A stretch of DNA of 64,000 nt. It comes from Chitinophagaceae bacterium (GTDB taxonomy: Bacteria > Bacteroidota > Bacteroidia > Chitinophagales > Chitinophagaceae). The translations under genes and the position numbers were made by a program. Positions within the stretch are counted from its first letter, which is position 1. Every line of letters starts with the position of its first letter. Below are positions 34,696 to 44,029 of this stretch, piece by piece. The notes beneath the pieces were generated by a model. That model did not search any database. It saw nothing but the letters and a program-made list of their open reading frames with translations, and had not been told where the DNA came from. Where the stretch lies: contig PMSV01000024.1 in NCBI GenBank assembly GCA_003168265.1, positions 372,001 through 436,000 of the forward strand, read 5' to 3'.

Positions 34696-35592
34696 TTAAA
34701 GAATGGTAATCTCTTCCGTAAAGGAACCGATCTCGATCTCTGCCAGATTATCGCAGGTCCCGCTTCCATAATCCAGGGTTCCACTTACGCTCACGCCAGC
34801 CTTGGAATAGGTAAATGATACGATGCCGGAATCAACCCAATTGCAGGTCTCCTTTCTTTCGAGCGGAGAAGTGATGGTAGCGGTGAGGCTATCGCCAAAT
34901 GAACTGCCGAAGGAAAAATTACCTGTGATATTGAAGACCAGGCTTGAGATATCGCTGATGCTTCCTGAGACCACCGCAACCGTCTTGGTCCTGTTCAGAT
35001 AATAGGTAGTGTCGCTTGGGAAAGTAATATTTCCATTGCTGAGTGTGGTAGTCAACTGAGGACTGGAAATATTTGTGGTGGAATTTGTTATCGAATAAGT
35101 GCCGTTCAACTCATAGCCGTTTACGACATAATTATTGAAAGATGCGGAAATGGTGGTTCCGGGTACGCTCAGATGTCCGGAAAATACATAGGTAATGGAT
35201 CCTGAACGGCTGATGCTATCCGCACTCTTACAACCGCTTCCGAAATCCACTGTGACAGTGACTGGAAAAGTACTTCCGGAAACAGTAACCATGGCGCAGT
35301 AATAGGCGCCAGCGATATTATCTCCCAAAGTGGATGAGCCGACCTTTCCCTTTCCTTGCATCAGGTTATCCAATCCCTCATTATTGCCTGTCTGGACGGC
35401 TATATTGAACGCATCGTCATAGGCATAGTCTGCGGCGGCGGCTTTGGCCGTTGTATTTGCCGCATTGTTGTCGTTTGTCTGGTTGTCTGAATTGTTTGAA
35501 CTGGAATTGCTGCTCTTGCTGCAGGAATTAGGCAGAATAATGGCTGCGCCGAATATTGCCAGAATAGTCAGAATTCTTACACTTTTTTTCAT
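34696..35592 (-). CDS. Secreted lipoprotein, unknown, beta-rich
   Basis: A 298-residue protein. The signal segment (KKSVRILTILAIFGAAIILPNSCSK) ends in a lipoprotein-type cysteine near residue 24, followed by a Ser/Asn-rich linker of ~25 residues. The rest is threonine/serine rich with alternating strands (VTVTVDFGSGC, LDYGSGTC) and three further cysteines in GC / TC contexts, plus ETCNW. It looks like an all-beta surface protein. I do not recognise a family. The ATG at 35592 is chosen over the upstream in-frame start because it directly precedes the signal peptide. Confidence 0.7.
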   Translation of the reverse strand: MKKSVRILTILAIFGAAIILPNSCSKSSNSSSNNSDNQTNDNNAANTTAKAAAADYAYDDAFNIAVQTGNNEGLDNLMQGKGKVGSSTLGDNIAGAYYCAMVTVSGSTFPVTVTVDFGSGCKSADSISRSGSITYVFSGHLSVPGTTISASFNNYVVNGYELNGTYSITNSTTNISSPQLTTTLSNGNITFPSDTTYYLNRTKTVAVVSGSISDISSLVFNITGNFSFGSSFGDSLTATITSPLERKETCNWVDSGIVSFTYSKAGVSVSGTLDYGSGTCDNLAEIEIGSFTEEITIL

Positions 35593-35778
35593 GGTTCTTG
35601 TTTTTTCTTTTAACCCGGTGGATACCAAAAAGAACGCCAGAATGGGGCCGATAGTGTCCGGGACTATAGAATATGGAATTAATTAATAATTGAATGGGTC
35701 AAAATAGACAATTCAAAGCGGAATTTCAAGGTAGTTTTACGAATTAAAACCCGATTTCATATTTCCATGCTTCGCCCT

Positions 35779-35786
35779 TATCTTTG
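35779..35786 (+). promoter_or_regulatory. Bacteroidota -7 box (TATCTTTG) for the ATP synthase operon
   Basis: Exact TAnnTTTG, 20 bases before the atpB ATG. No clear -33 TTG at the usual distance. Confidence 0.55.
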
Positions 35787-35806
35787 CGCAAATTTTAGGG
35801 TAGACC

Positions 35807-36973
35807 ATGATGCCAAATAGCTTAAGACCTTTATTGGTAGCGGCTTTCAGCCTTTTTTGCATCGGGATTTTGAACAAGGTCCAGGCTCAGGATGGCAATG
35901 GCAAAAAGGACGAAAAAAAGGGCTTTGATGCAAAAGAAGTGATTTTCGGTCATGTTCTGAACAACCATGATTTTCATATCCTGGACATGGTTGGAGATAA
36001 CGGTGAAAAAACCCCCATTTCCTTCCCCCTTCCGGTCATACTTTACTCCCAACAAAGGGGATTGGATCTTTTTATGTCATCCCATTTTCATCATGGGGAA
36101 GAATCCTATCATAACTACCTGATGCTGACTGATTCCAGAATTCAGGAATTGGGTCTGGATCCGACCTTTTACAATGCTCAGGATATTGTCGCCCTCGACG
36201 AAAACGGAAAGATTGACGCAGGAATCAGGATCTTTGATATATCAATTACCCGTAATGTAGTGCAAATGCTGATCGCACTCGCATTTTTCATCTGGGTCAT
36301 GCTACGGATCGCAAAAAAATACAGGATGGGTTATGGAGTGACATCTGCTCCTAAAGGCTCTCAGGGTCTACTTGAACCTGTCATAACCTTTGTTCGTGAT
36401 GAAGTGGCAAAACCTAACCTGGGAACTTCCTATGACAAATACCTTCCCTTCCTGCTCACTATTTTCTTTTTCATTCTTATCAACAATCTATTTGGTCTGA
36501 TCCCCGGTTCGGCCAATGTATCGGGCAATATCGCTTTTACTGCGGTGCTTGGAATAATCTCCTTTGTCGTCATATTGTTCAGCTCTGATAAGCATTACTG
36601 GGGCCACATCATCAACCCGCCCGGCGTGCCTTTAGGGGTTAAATTCATCCTTGTGCCCGTAGAACTCATCAGCGTATTTATCAAGCCCTTTGCTTTGATC
36701 ATACGTTTGTTCGCCAATATGGTCGCAGGTCATATCATCATCATCTGCCTTATCTCCCTGATATTTATTTTCGCGAATCTGAGTAAATATGCGGGCTGGG
36801 GTACAGCCCCGTTTTCCATCGCATTTACTGTATTTATTTATATGATCGAAGTGCTGGTTGCTTTCCTGCAGGCATTCATTTTCACCATGCTGACGGCAGT
36901 CTTCATTGGCCAGGCCATTGAGAGCAAATTGCATCAGCATCATGAAAAGGCAGAGGATTCGATGCTGGCTTAA
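35807..36973 (+). CDS. atpB: ATP synthase F0 subunit a
   Basis: A 388-residue membrane subunit. It has an N-terminal signal-like segment (NSLRPLLVAAFSLFCIGILNKVQAQ) and ~110 periplasmic residues before the first channel helix, longer than the ~270 of E. coli, as is usual in Bacteroidota. The essential channel arginine is in KPFALIIRLFANMVAGHI (about R299), with a helix pair of family type around it. It forms the proton half-channels against the c-ring in the inner membrane. First gene of atpBEFHA. A second ATG follows directly at 35810. Confidence 0.93.
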   Translation: MMPNSLRPLLVAAFSLFCIGILNKVQAQDGNGKKDEKKGFDAKEVIFGHVLNNHDFHILDMVGDNGEKTPISFPLPVILYSQQRGLDLFMSSHFHHGEESYHNYLMLTDSRIQELGLDPTFYNAQDIVALDENGKIDAGIRIFDISITRNVVQMLIALAFFIWVMLRIAKKYRMGYGVTSAPKGSQGLLEPVITFVRDEVAKPNLGTSYDKYLPFLLTIFFFILINNLFGLIPGSANVSGNIAFTAVLGIISFVVILFSSDKHYWGHIINPPGVPLGVKFILVPVELISVFIKPFALIIRLFANMVAGHIIIICLISLIFIFANLSKYAGWGTAPFSIAFTVFIYMIEVLVAFLQAFIFTMLTAVFIGQAIESKLHQHHEKAEDSMLA

Positions 36974-37252
<279 letters not shown>

Positions 37253-37334
37253 TATCATGTACTGCAATTTGGCTGCATTTGAAGCACAGGGCTGAGAATG
37301 CAGCTAATTTTTGAAATTTAAAATTATTAAAGGT

Positions 37335-37424
37335 GAAACCAAGCATGAGCAATTTGGCTCAAACAGGGAAATGTAAAAGTGAGGTTACATCTGACAGACA
37401 GAAAAAACTAAATATTTACAGATG
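37335..37424 (+). repeat. Copy B of a duplicated gene leader, upstream of atpF
   Basis: This leader begins GAAACCAAGCA and ends at the atpF ATG in CAGATGAAA. It matches the leader of the efflux adaptor (18604-18683), 39 of 47 in the last 47 bases. Here ATGTAA (37371-37376) and TTACAT (37385-37390) form a 6-bp hairpin around AAGTGAGG, and GAGC/GCTC pair upstream. Origin and function unknown. Confidence 0.6.
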
Positions 37425-37916
37425 AAATTGCTACTTCCTGAATTCGGATTGCTGGTTTGGACCTTACTCGCTTTCCTTGTGGTTTTCTTCATACTGGGAA
37501 AATTTGCATGGCCGGCCATTGTAAAAGGATTGGCGGAAAGAGAGAAGGGCATCGCGGATTCGCTCGCGACAGCGGAAAAAGTGAAAGCGGAAATGGCGCA
37601 GCTCCAATCGGAGAACGAAGCATTATTAGCCAAAGCCAGGGAAGAACGCGCCCTGTTACTGAAAGAAGCCCGTGACCTGAAAGATAAGATCATCAATGAA
37701 GCGAGGGAACAGGCCAAGCTAGATGCCGGGAAGATCATATCCGATGCCCAGTCGGTGATCGAACAGCATAAAATGGCAGCCTTGATAGACGTGAAAAATC
37801 AGGTGGGCAGCCTTGTGATCGACATTAGTGAGAAGATCCTGCGCAGGGAGCTTTCAAACAAATCCGAGCAGGAGAATTATATCAGACAACTGGCTGGAGA
37901 AGTTAGGCTTAACTAA
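37422..37916 (+). CDS. atpF: ATP synthase F0 subunit b
   Basis: A 164-residue stator subunit. One N-terminal transmembrane helix (about 5-27; FGLLVWTLLAFLVVFFILG) is followed by a long charged alpha-helix rich in Glu, Lys and Ala that forms the peripheral stalk dimer. The end VIDISEKILRRELSNKSEQENYIRQL fits the delta-binding tail. Placed between atpE and atpH in the standard order. The start is preceded by the duplicated leader, so it may have its own promoter or post-transcriptional control separate from atpBE. Confidence 0.93.
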   Translation: MKLLLPEFGLLVWTLLAFLVVFFILGKFAWPAIVKGLAEREKGIADSLATAEKVKAEMAQLQSENEALLAKAREERALLLKEARDLKDKIINEAREQAKLDAGKIISDAQSVIEQHKMAALIDVKNQVGSLVIDISEKILRRELSNKSEQENYIRQLAGEVRLN

Positions 37917-37928
37917 AACCGATTCCCA

Positions 37929-38495
37929 ATGATGCCCAATCCCCGTTTAGCTGCCCGTTATGCAAAAAGCCTTTTCGATCTGTCACTTGAAAAGGGGTCA
38001 TTGGATTCCATTTATCAGGACATGGTCTATTTGCAGGCGGTTTGCAAGGCCAGCAGGGAATTCGTGATCTTGCTCAAAAGCCCTGTTATAAAGGCAGATA
38101 AAAAAGAAAAGGCTTTTGCCGCCGTTACACAAGGAAATATCGGTTCGATCACTTCTTTGTTCGTCCGTTTGCTGATCTCCAAAAACAGAGAAAATGTGCT
38201 GCCTGAGATCATACCCGCTTTTATCCGACAATACAAGGACTTAAAGGGCATTTACCAGGTTAAACTCACTACGGCCCAGCCTATCGCTGAAGAAGTGAAA
38301 CAAGCCATTCTGGATAAGGTGAATATCAATCATGCCTCTCAGGCAATTGAACTGAATACCGTTTTGGATGAGTCCCTGATCGGCGGATTCATTTTGGAAG
38401 CAGGGGGGCAGATGGTGGATACCAGCGTGGCCTACAAATTGAATACCGTGCGCAAAGAATTTGAGAAAAATGAATTTATTTATAGAATTCGATAA
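37929..38495 (+). CDS. atpH: ATP synthase F1 subunit delta
   Basis: A 188-residue subunit of the OSCP/delta family. The N-terminal six-helix bundle begins NPRLAARYAKSLFDLSLEKG. The C-terminal part holds LTTAQPIAEEVKQAIL and the signature ELNTVLDESLIGGFILEAGGQMVDTSVAYKLNTVRKEF. It joins the stator stalk (atpF) to the top of the alpha/beta hexamer. Starts 12 bases after atpF; two adjacent ATG codons (37929, 37932) are possible. Confidence 0.93.
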   Translation: MMPNPRLAARYAKSLFDLSLEKGSLDSIYQDMVYLQAVCKASREFVILLKSPVIKADKKEKAFAAVTQGNIGSITSLFVRLLISKNRENVLPEIIPAFIRQYKDLKGIYQVKLTTAQPIAEEVKQAILDKVNINHASQAIELNTVLDESLIGGFILEAGGQMVDTSVAYKLNTVRKEFEKNEFIYRIR

Positions 38496-38515
38496 ATCAT
38501 AAACAGTGATCATTT

Positions 38516-40093
38516 ATGCCAGAAATTAAACCGGATGAAATTTCAGCGATACTGAGGCAGCAGCTCAGCAATTTCAATGCAGCCGCTGAAATAGAAGAAG
38601 TTGGAACAGTACTGCAGGTGGGTGACGGTATTGCCCGGGTGTACGGGTTGAATAACGTAAAAAGCGGAGAACTCGTAGAATTCGAAAACAGTGTGCTGGC
38701 GATTGCATTGAACCTCGAAGAAGACAATGTAGGGGTGGTGCTAATGGGAGAAAGCGGAGATATTAAGGAAGGAGCAAAAGTCAGGAGGACCGGTAAAATT
38801 GCCTCGATTGAGGTTGGAGAAGGCATGCTTGGCCGCGTTGTGAATACGCTTGGAGAAGCCATTGATGGGAAGGGCCCCATTACAGGGAAAAGATTTGAAA
38901 TGCCCCTGGAGAGAAAGGCGCCAGGAGTAATCTTCAGAGAGCCCGTGAAAGAGCCTTTACAAACGGGAATCAAGGCTATCGATGCCATGATTCCAATCGG
39001 AAGAGGACAGCGTGAGCTGATTATCGGCGACCGCCAGACAGGAAAGACCGCCATTGCCCTGGACACCATAATCAATCAGAAGGAATTCTACAAAGCCGGC
39101 AAACCGGTATTCTGCATCTATGTGGCCATCGGCCAAAAGGCATCCACGATCGCAGGGGTGATGAAAACCCTGACCGACTACGGCGCCATGGAATATACCG
39201 TGATTGTAGCTGCATCGGCTTCTGATCCCGCTCCTCTGCAATTCTATGCACCCTTTGCAGGTGCTGCAATCGGGGAATACTTCCGCGATAGCGGAAGACC
39301 CGCCCTGATCATCTATGATGACCTTTCCAAACAGGCTGTTGCTTACCGGGAAGTATCGCTCCTGCTCCGCCGCCCGCCTGGGCGCGAAGCCTATCCCGGA
39401 GATGTGTTCTACCTTCACAGCCGTTTGTTGGAAAGAGCCGCCAAGATCATCAGCGATGATGGCGTGGCTAAGAACATGAACGACCTGCCCGAATCGATCC
39501 GCTCATTGGTAAAAGGAGGAGGCTCCCTGACAGCGTTGCCGATCATCGAAACCCAGGCAGGTGATGTTTCCGCCTATATTCCAACCAACGTGATTTCCAT
39601 TACAGACGGACAGATATTCCTTGAGGGCAACCTCTTTAACTCCGGTATCCGGCCGGCAATCAATGTCGGGATTTCTGTAAGCAGGGTAGGCGGGAATGCC
39701 CAGATCAAATCCATGAAAAAGGTGGCCGGTACCCTCAAACTGGACCAGGCGCTCTATCGTGAAATGGAAGCATTTTCAAAATTCGGGGGAGACCTGGATG
39801 CTGCTACCAAGCTCGTGCTGGACAAGGGCTCCCGTAACGTGGAAATCCTGAAACAGCCCCAGTTCGCTCCCTTTCCTGTTGAAAAACAGGTTGCAATCAT
39901 CTACCTGGGGACTCAGGGTCTGCTGAGGACGGTGCCTGTTAGAAAGGTGAAGGAATTTGAAGAACATTTCCTACTAGAAATGGAAAACAAATTGCCGGAA
40001 GTCATGGCTGAGTTCAAGAAGGGCAATCTCCCCGATGATGGGGTGAAAAAGATGACCGAACTGGCTAATCAAATCATGCCGCATTATAAATAG
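38516..40093 (+). CDS. atpA: ATP synthase F1 subunit alpha
   Basis: A 525-residue non-catalytic nucleotide-binding subunit. The N-terminal beta-barrel holds [14 protein letters not shown]. The P-loop [14 protein letters not shown] lies at about 170-183. [12 protein letters not shown] and the family signature [17 protein letters not shown] follow. It forms the hexamer with beta. It is the last gene of this cluster: atpG (gamma), which normally follows, is not there, and neither atpD nor atpC is in the window. They must be elsewhere on the chromosome. Confidence 0.95.
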   Translation: MPEIKPDEISAILRQQLSNFNAAAEIEEVGTVLQVGDGIARVYGLNNVKSGELVEFENSVLAIALNLEEDNVGVVLMGESGDIKEGAKVRRTGKIASIEVGEGMLGRVVNTLGEAIDGKGPITGKRFEMPLERKAPGVIFREPVKEPLQTGIKAIDAMIPIGRGQRELIIGDRQTGKTAIALDTIINQKEFYKAGKPVFCIYVAIGQKASTIAGVMKTLTDYGAMEYTVIVAASASDPAPLQFYAPFAGAAIGEYFRDSGRPALIIYDDLSKQAVAYREVSLLLRRPPGREAYPGDVFYLHSRLLERAAKIISDDGVAKNMNDLPESIRSLVKGGGSLTALPIIETQAGDVSAYIPTNVISITDGQIFLEGNLFNSGIRPAINVGISVSRVGGNAQIKSMKKVAGTLKLDQALYREMEAFSKFGGDLDAATKLVLDKGSRNVEILKQPQFAPFPVEKQVAIIYLGTQGLLRTVPVRKVKEFEEHFLLEMENKLPEVMAEFKKGNLPDDGVKKMTELANQIMPHYK

Positions 40094-40472
40094 AGTTTAA
40101 GTAACTGAATACCAATGGACCCAATATTAGGCCACCCTTTTTTTCCAAATTTCTTTCCCTGATAATTTGCATTTATCAAATAAAAAATGAATCTTTGTCC
40201 TGTTGTAGCATAGTACCCAATCTCCTTAAAACCAATTCCCATCCAATTTTCCGATCACGATTTAAAGCGCCATTGAACTTTATTGAGAGATTTTAGAAAG
40301 GCTTGCAAAAGCCCGCGTCAAACTATCCAATTTTTCTGATTGAATTTCTGGTCCAATCTCCAATAGACATAGATTTTTTTCCTATATATATTCCGTCTCC
40401 TAGAAAACTTCCGTCTGTCCAATAACTGTGGTTACCTGAAAAAAAATCATCGTACCCTAAGCAAACACAGTT
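40084..40472 (-). other. AT-rich region after atpA with two short minus-strand open frames, possible decayed gene
   Basis: Between atpA and the T9SS gene lie 379 bases with no convincing gene and a lower GC content than the flanks. Two minus-strand frames look protein-like. One (40325-40511, ending at 40323) encodes SYWTDGSFLGDGIYIG. The other (start 40242, stop 40084, overlapping the atpA end) encodes EIGYYATTGQRFIFYLINA. They are in different frames and separated by ~80 bases with stops. This would fit a degraded gene, but I have no family match. Confidence 0.3.
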
Positions 40473-41243
40473 ATGCAAAATCTGTACCGCAGAAATATTA
40501 TCGCAAACCAAACAAAATACACAAGAAATTCACTTGGAATTTTTTTTCTGCTACTAGCTATGAATACATATTCACAAAGGTTACCTTATAAATACAACAT
40601 ACTTGAACAGGAAGGTTCGGCTATTCCCACCGCCCAGGTGAATCCTCATAATATAAATTCTGCTGCTAATATTACCCTCTCTTATTTCAGTGCAGAAATC
40701 AAAACCGACCAGCAACACAAAGCCCTGCTCAAATGGGCCACCGGCCAGGAAATCAACGCAAATTATTTCTCTATTCAGCGCAGCGGGGATGGCATTCAGT
40801 TTGATGATGCAGCCATTGTCTTCGCACAGGAAGGGAATAGCAAAAGCGAACGCGTATACTATTATAAAGACGATCTGGACAACCTGAATGGCTCATCCGT
40901 TTACTACCGCCTTAAATCGGTGGACATGAATGGAAACATATCTTATTCGGATATGCAATTGCTACGGATAGCTACGACAGGAAACTACCTTACCGGGATA
41001 TCGGTTTATCCCAATACCCAGCAAACGGAACTGCGCTTTAGCATCCCCCAGGATTGGCAGGGTAAATCACTGGCTTTCGACCTCTATAATACGCATGGGA
41101 ACCTGCTGAAAGAAAAAACTGCGGCAGATGCCGGTCAGACGGAACTGCTCAATATTTCGGACGTACCTGTGGGCATCTACCTGGTGAAGGCCGTCAATGG
41201 AAATGAAACATACAGTCAGAAAATAGTTAAGTTAACCAATTAA
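40473..41243 (+). CDS. Type IX secretion cargo protein with C-terminal sorting domain
   Basis: A 256-residue secreted protein. The N-terminus has basic residues and a hydrophobic core (LGIFFLLLAMNTYS) as signal peptide. The middle (about 55-160) is a fibronectin-like fold (LLKWATGQEINANYFSIQRSGDG, SVYYRLKSVDMNGNISYSDM), which in Bacteroidota often precedes the sorting domain. The last ~85 residues are a type A sorting domain: ISVYPN, IPQDWQGKSLAFDLYNTHGN, and ISDVPVGIYLVKAVNGNETYSQKIVKL. It would cross the outer membrane by the type IX system and be anchored or released. There is no enzymatic domain. Confidence 0.88.
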   Translation: MQNLYRRNIIANQTKYTRNSLGIFFLLLAMNTYSQRLPYKYNILEQEGSAIPTAQVNPHNINSAANITLSYFSAEIKTDQQHKALLKWATGQEINANYFSIQRSGDGIQFDDAAIVFAQEGNSKSERVYYYKDDLDNLNGSSVYYRLKSVDMNGNISYSDMQLLRIATTGNYLTGISVYPNTQQTELRFSIPQDWQGKSLAFDLYNTHGNLLKEKTAADAGQTELLNISDVPVGIYLVKAVNGNETYSQKIVKLTN

Positions 41244-41274
41244 GAGTTTAGTTTTAAAGGGTACGATCAACAAC

Positions 41275-41309
41275 GGCCGGACTTTTCTAAGTCTGGCCTT
41301 TTTCTTTTT
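41275..41309 (+). terminator. Rho-independent terminator after the T9SS cargo gene
   Basis: GGCCGGACTT-TTCT-AAGTCTGGCC forms a 10-bp stem with one G-U pair, followed by TTTTTCTTTTT. It lies 32 bases after the stop and insulates the regulator gene downstream. Confidence 0.88.
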
Positions 41310-41398
41310 GACCGAAACCGGTTTACCGATGGTCAATTTCTGGTTCCGGCAATCTCCAATTTCATTACATTTATCGGAATATTTTTAAATTGAGCCCC

Positions 41399-42133
41399 AT
41401 GATAAAGACCATTATCATCGATGATGAAAGACTGGCCAGAAATGAGCTGAAAAAGCTGCTGACAGATTTTCCTGAAATAGAAGTTATCGCGGAAGCGGCT
41501 AATGCAAATGAAGGAATTGAAAAAATTGACAGCCTGGACCCCGATCTGATTTTCCTGGATATCCAGATGCCCGGCAAAACGGGTTTTGACATGCTTTCCG
41601 AACTGGACAAGGCCCCGGATGTGATATTTACAACAGCCTATGACGAATATGCGCTCAAAGCCTTTGAGGTGAACGCCCTTGATTATCTGCTCAAACCGGT
41701 GGAGCCTAAGAGGCTGGCTGACGCCATTCAGAAACTGCATCTGGAAGACGATAGAGAACTCCTTCATGAAAATGAAGCTTCCGCGAACAAGAGCATCCTC
41801 GCTGAGCATGACCAGGTCTTTGTCAAGGACGGGGAACGTTGCTGGTTTGTGAGGCTTTCCGATATACGGCTCTTCGAAAGTGTCGGGAATTATGCTAAAG
41901 TATATTTTGGACCGAATAAGCCCCTTATTCTGAAATCGCTCAATGCACTGGAAGAAAGGCTGGACGAAAAGACCTTCTTCCGCGCCAACCGTAAGCATAT
42001 TGTCAATCTGAGAATGATCGAGAAGATCGAACCCTATTTCAACGGGGGATTGCTGCTTGAATTGAAGGGTGGTGAAAAGATCGAAGTCAGCCGCCGCCAG
42101 ACCGTAAAATTCAAGGAGATGATGAGCTTATAA
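41399..42133 (+). CDS. LytTR-family response regulator
   Basis: A 244-residue regulator. The receiver domain (about 1-120) has DDE at 8-10 and phospho-acceptor D54 in FLDIQMPG. The C-terminal LytTR DNA-binding domain (about 135-240) holds VGNYAKVYF, RANRKHIVNLRMI and GGEKIEVSRRQTVKFKEMM. Bacteroidota members usually pair with a histidine kinase of the LytS type. No kinase gene lies next to it, so it is an orphan in this window. ATG 41399 is chosen over a TTG three codons upstream. Confidence 0.9.
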   Translation: MIKTIIIDDERLARNELKKLLTDFPEIEVIAEAANANEGIEKIDSLDPDLIFLDIQMPGKTGFDMLSELDKAPDVIFTTAYDEYALKAFEVNALDYLLKPVEPKRLADAIQKLHLEDDRELLHENEASANKSILAEHDQVFVKDGERCWFVRLSDIRLFESVGNYAKVYFGPNKPLILKSLNALEERLDEKTFFRANRKHIVNLRMIEKIEPYFNGGLLLELKGGEKIEVSRRQTVKFKEMMSL

Positions 42134-42137
42134 TCTC

Positions 42138-42629
42138 CTATTGCAAATACCCGTTAAAGGAAATGGCTTGCCTATTTAAGCAGGTAACCTGGAGATTGGC
42201 ATAACCGATGGATGAGATCGTCAGGATCATTTGACGGGTATCCCCTGCATTTTTGGGCAGGATCGTAATTGTCCATCCCTGCTTCTTACCCGGGACAGTT
42301 TTGTATTCGAATTCAGAGGTCTTGAATACAAGGCTGCCTTCCTCATTGCCATAGCCAGCCGTATATGCCGTCCCAAAATAGGGCAACTGTGATTCTATAG
42401 TATCCGGGTAGATCCTTAACCCATAATTGCCATACAATTCTCTGCTTTCCATACCCAGTGGGAGGACCATTTGCATGATAATTGTAAAATTCCTTCCTTC
42501 CACTTTTTTCCGGATCTCCGCCTCATTTTTTTGCTCCTTTTTCTGTTTGGTTTGCTGGGCATTGATATTCAATCGAAAAGAAATGCAAAAAATAAGCGAT
42601 AAGATAGTCACTGCAGAACAGCTTTTCAT
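42138..42629 (-). CDS. DUF4251 domain protein
   Basis: A 163-residue secreted protein. The signal segment (KSCSAVTILSLIFCISFRLNINAQQ) is followed by a basic, glutamine-rich stretch and a domain (about 45-163) that I recognise as DUF4251, with NGYLQ at the very end. Family members are small periplasmic or surface proteins of Bacteroidota with no established role. The start at 42629 is chosen because it precedes the signal. It converges with the LytTR gene, 4 bases apart. Confidence 0.7.
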   Translation of the reverse strand: MKSCSAVTILSLIFCISFRLNINAQQTKQKKEQKNEAEIRKKVEGRNFTIIMQMVLPLGMESRELYGNYGLRIYPDTIESQLPYFGTAYTAGYGNEEGSLVFKTSEFEYKTVPGKKQGWTITILPKNAGDTRQMILTISSIGYANLQVTCLNRQAISFNGYLQ

Positions 42630-42704
42630 ATGCTTAATTTGTATAAAGTTAAGAATTTGCAAGGCCTTTCTGCCATGATTAACTTTTCATAAATTAAGTA
42701 TCCC

Positions 42705-44006
42705 TCAAGAAAATTTATCAAGCACTTTCTCCATTTCCGAAGCGATCTGGTCGTTGCATAAGTTGCCGATACTCCCTTCGTGAGTATGCTGTAGGCCCTT
42801 GCCAGGGTCGAAGGAGAATTTCCCCTGCTCGATCTGATTGCCCACCTGCTTATAAGCTTCCCGGAAAGGGAGACCCTGGTTCACCAGCTCATTCACGGCT
42901 TCGACGCTAAAGAGGTATTTGTATTTTTCATCACTCAGGATATCTTCCCGTATCTCGATCTGTGAAATCAAGAGTTGGATGATCTCCAGACAGGACTTGA
43001 GTTCCCCGATAGCCGGAAACAGGATCTCTTTGGTCAATTGAAGGTCCCTGTGATAGCCGGAAGGCAGGTTATTGATCAGGAGGGTCAGTTCGTTGGGAAT
43101 AGATTGAATGCGGTTGCATTTGGCCCGGATCAGTTCAAGGACATCGGGATTCTTTTTATGCGGCATGATGCTGCTTCCTGTCGTCAGTTCTGCTGGAAAG
43201 GAAATAAAACCGAAATTCTGGTTAATGTAAAGACAGGCATCCATGGAAAGTCTGCTGATTGTACCTGCAATTCCTGCGATCGCCATTGCCACGGTCTTCT
43301 CTGTTTTACCCCTGCTCATTTGGGAATAAACGGAATTGAAATTCAGCGTCCTGAAATTCATCAGTTGCGTGGTCCTTGTCCTGTTCAGGGGGAAAGAAGA
43401 TCCATATCCTGCTCCGCTGCCCAGGGGATTTTTATTGGCCACATGGTAAGAGGCTGCCAGTAATTCGAGGTCATCAACCAGGCTTTCCGCATAAGCGCCG
43501 AACCAGAGCCCGAAAGAGGAAGGCATTGCGATTTGCAGGTGGGTATATCCAGGAAGCAGTCTGTCTTTGTAGGCCTCGCTCTGCCTGAGCAGCAGGCTGA
43601 ACAGAGAATGGACAAGGTCACGGATCTGCAGGATCTCCGCCCGCAGATAAAGTTTGATATCCAATGCCACCTGATCGTTCCGGCTTCTTCCGCTATGTAT
43701 TTTTTTTCCGGCTTCCCCGATTTTATTCGTCAGCATGGATTCGATCTGTGAATGGATATCCTCGGAATCTGGTTCGATGGAAAATCTGGAATGAAGGATC
43801 TGTTCGAGGATCGATTGAAGTTCACCCTGAATCAGCTCCCATTCCGCCTTGCTGAGCAATCCGGCCTCAAACAACATTTCGGTATGAGCCAAAGAACCGA
43901 TGACATCGTATTTTGCCAGGGCCAGGTCGAATTCCCGGTCCCGGCCAACCGTAAAAGCCTCAACCTGTTCCGATGTGCTGGTATTGTCCTTGTTCCAGAG
44001 TTTCAT
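42705..44006 (-). CDS. argH: Argininosuccinate lyase
   Basis: A 433-residue member of the fumarase/aspartase superfamily. IESMLTNKIGEAGKKIHSGRSRNDQVALD holds the substrate-binding serine-arginine loop. GYTHLQIAMP carries a catalytic histidine, and GSSIMPHKKNPDVLE is the signature with the flexible loop. It splits argininosuccinate to arginine and fumarate, the last step. Last gene of the minus-strand arginine operon, 23 bases after the M20 gene. Slightly shorter than the usual ~460. Confidence 0.95.
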   Translation of the reverse strand: MKLWNKDNTSTSEQVEAFTVGRDREFDLALAKYDVIGSLAHTEMLFEAGLLSKAEWELIQGELQSILEQILHSRFSIEPDSEDIHSQIESMLTNKIGEAGKKIHSGRSRNDQVALDIKLYLRAEILQIRDLVHSLFSLLLRQSEAYKDRLLPGYTHLQIAMPSSFGLWFGAYAESLVDDLELLAASYHVANKNPLGSGAGYGSSFPLNRTRTTQLMNFRTLNFNSVYSQMSRGKTEKTVAMAIAGIAGTISRLSMDACLYINQNFGFISFPAELTTGSSIMPHKKNPDVLELIRAKCNRIQSIPNELTLLINNLPSGYHRDLQLTKEILFPAIGELKSCLEIIQLLISQIEIREDILSDEKYKYLFSVEAVNELVNQGLPFREAYKQVGNQIEQGKFSFDPGKGLQHTHEGSIGNLCNDQIASEMEKVLDKFS

Positions 44007-44029
44007 GATTTCGTTCTTTTAATAATCGA

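Noticed and set aside
37378-37424. Resemblance of the atpF leader (AAAAAACTAA) to the tail of a preQ1-I riboswitch
   Set aside because: The tail matches, but the stem and loop pairing of preQ1-I cannot be formed, and the other copy lies before an efflux gene.
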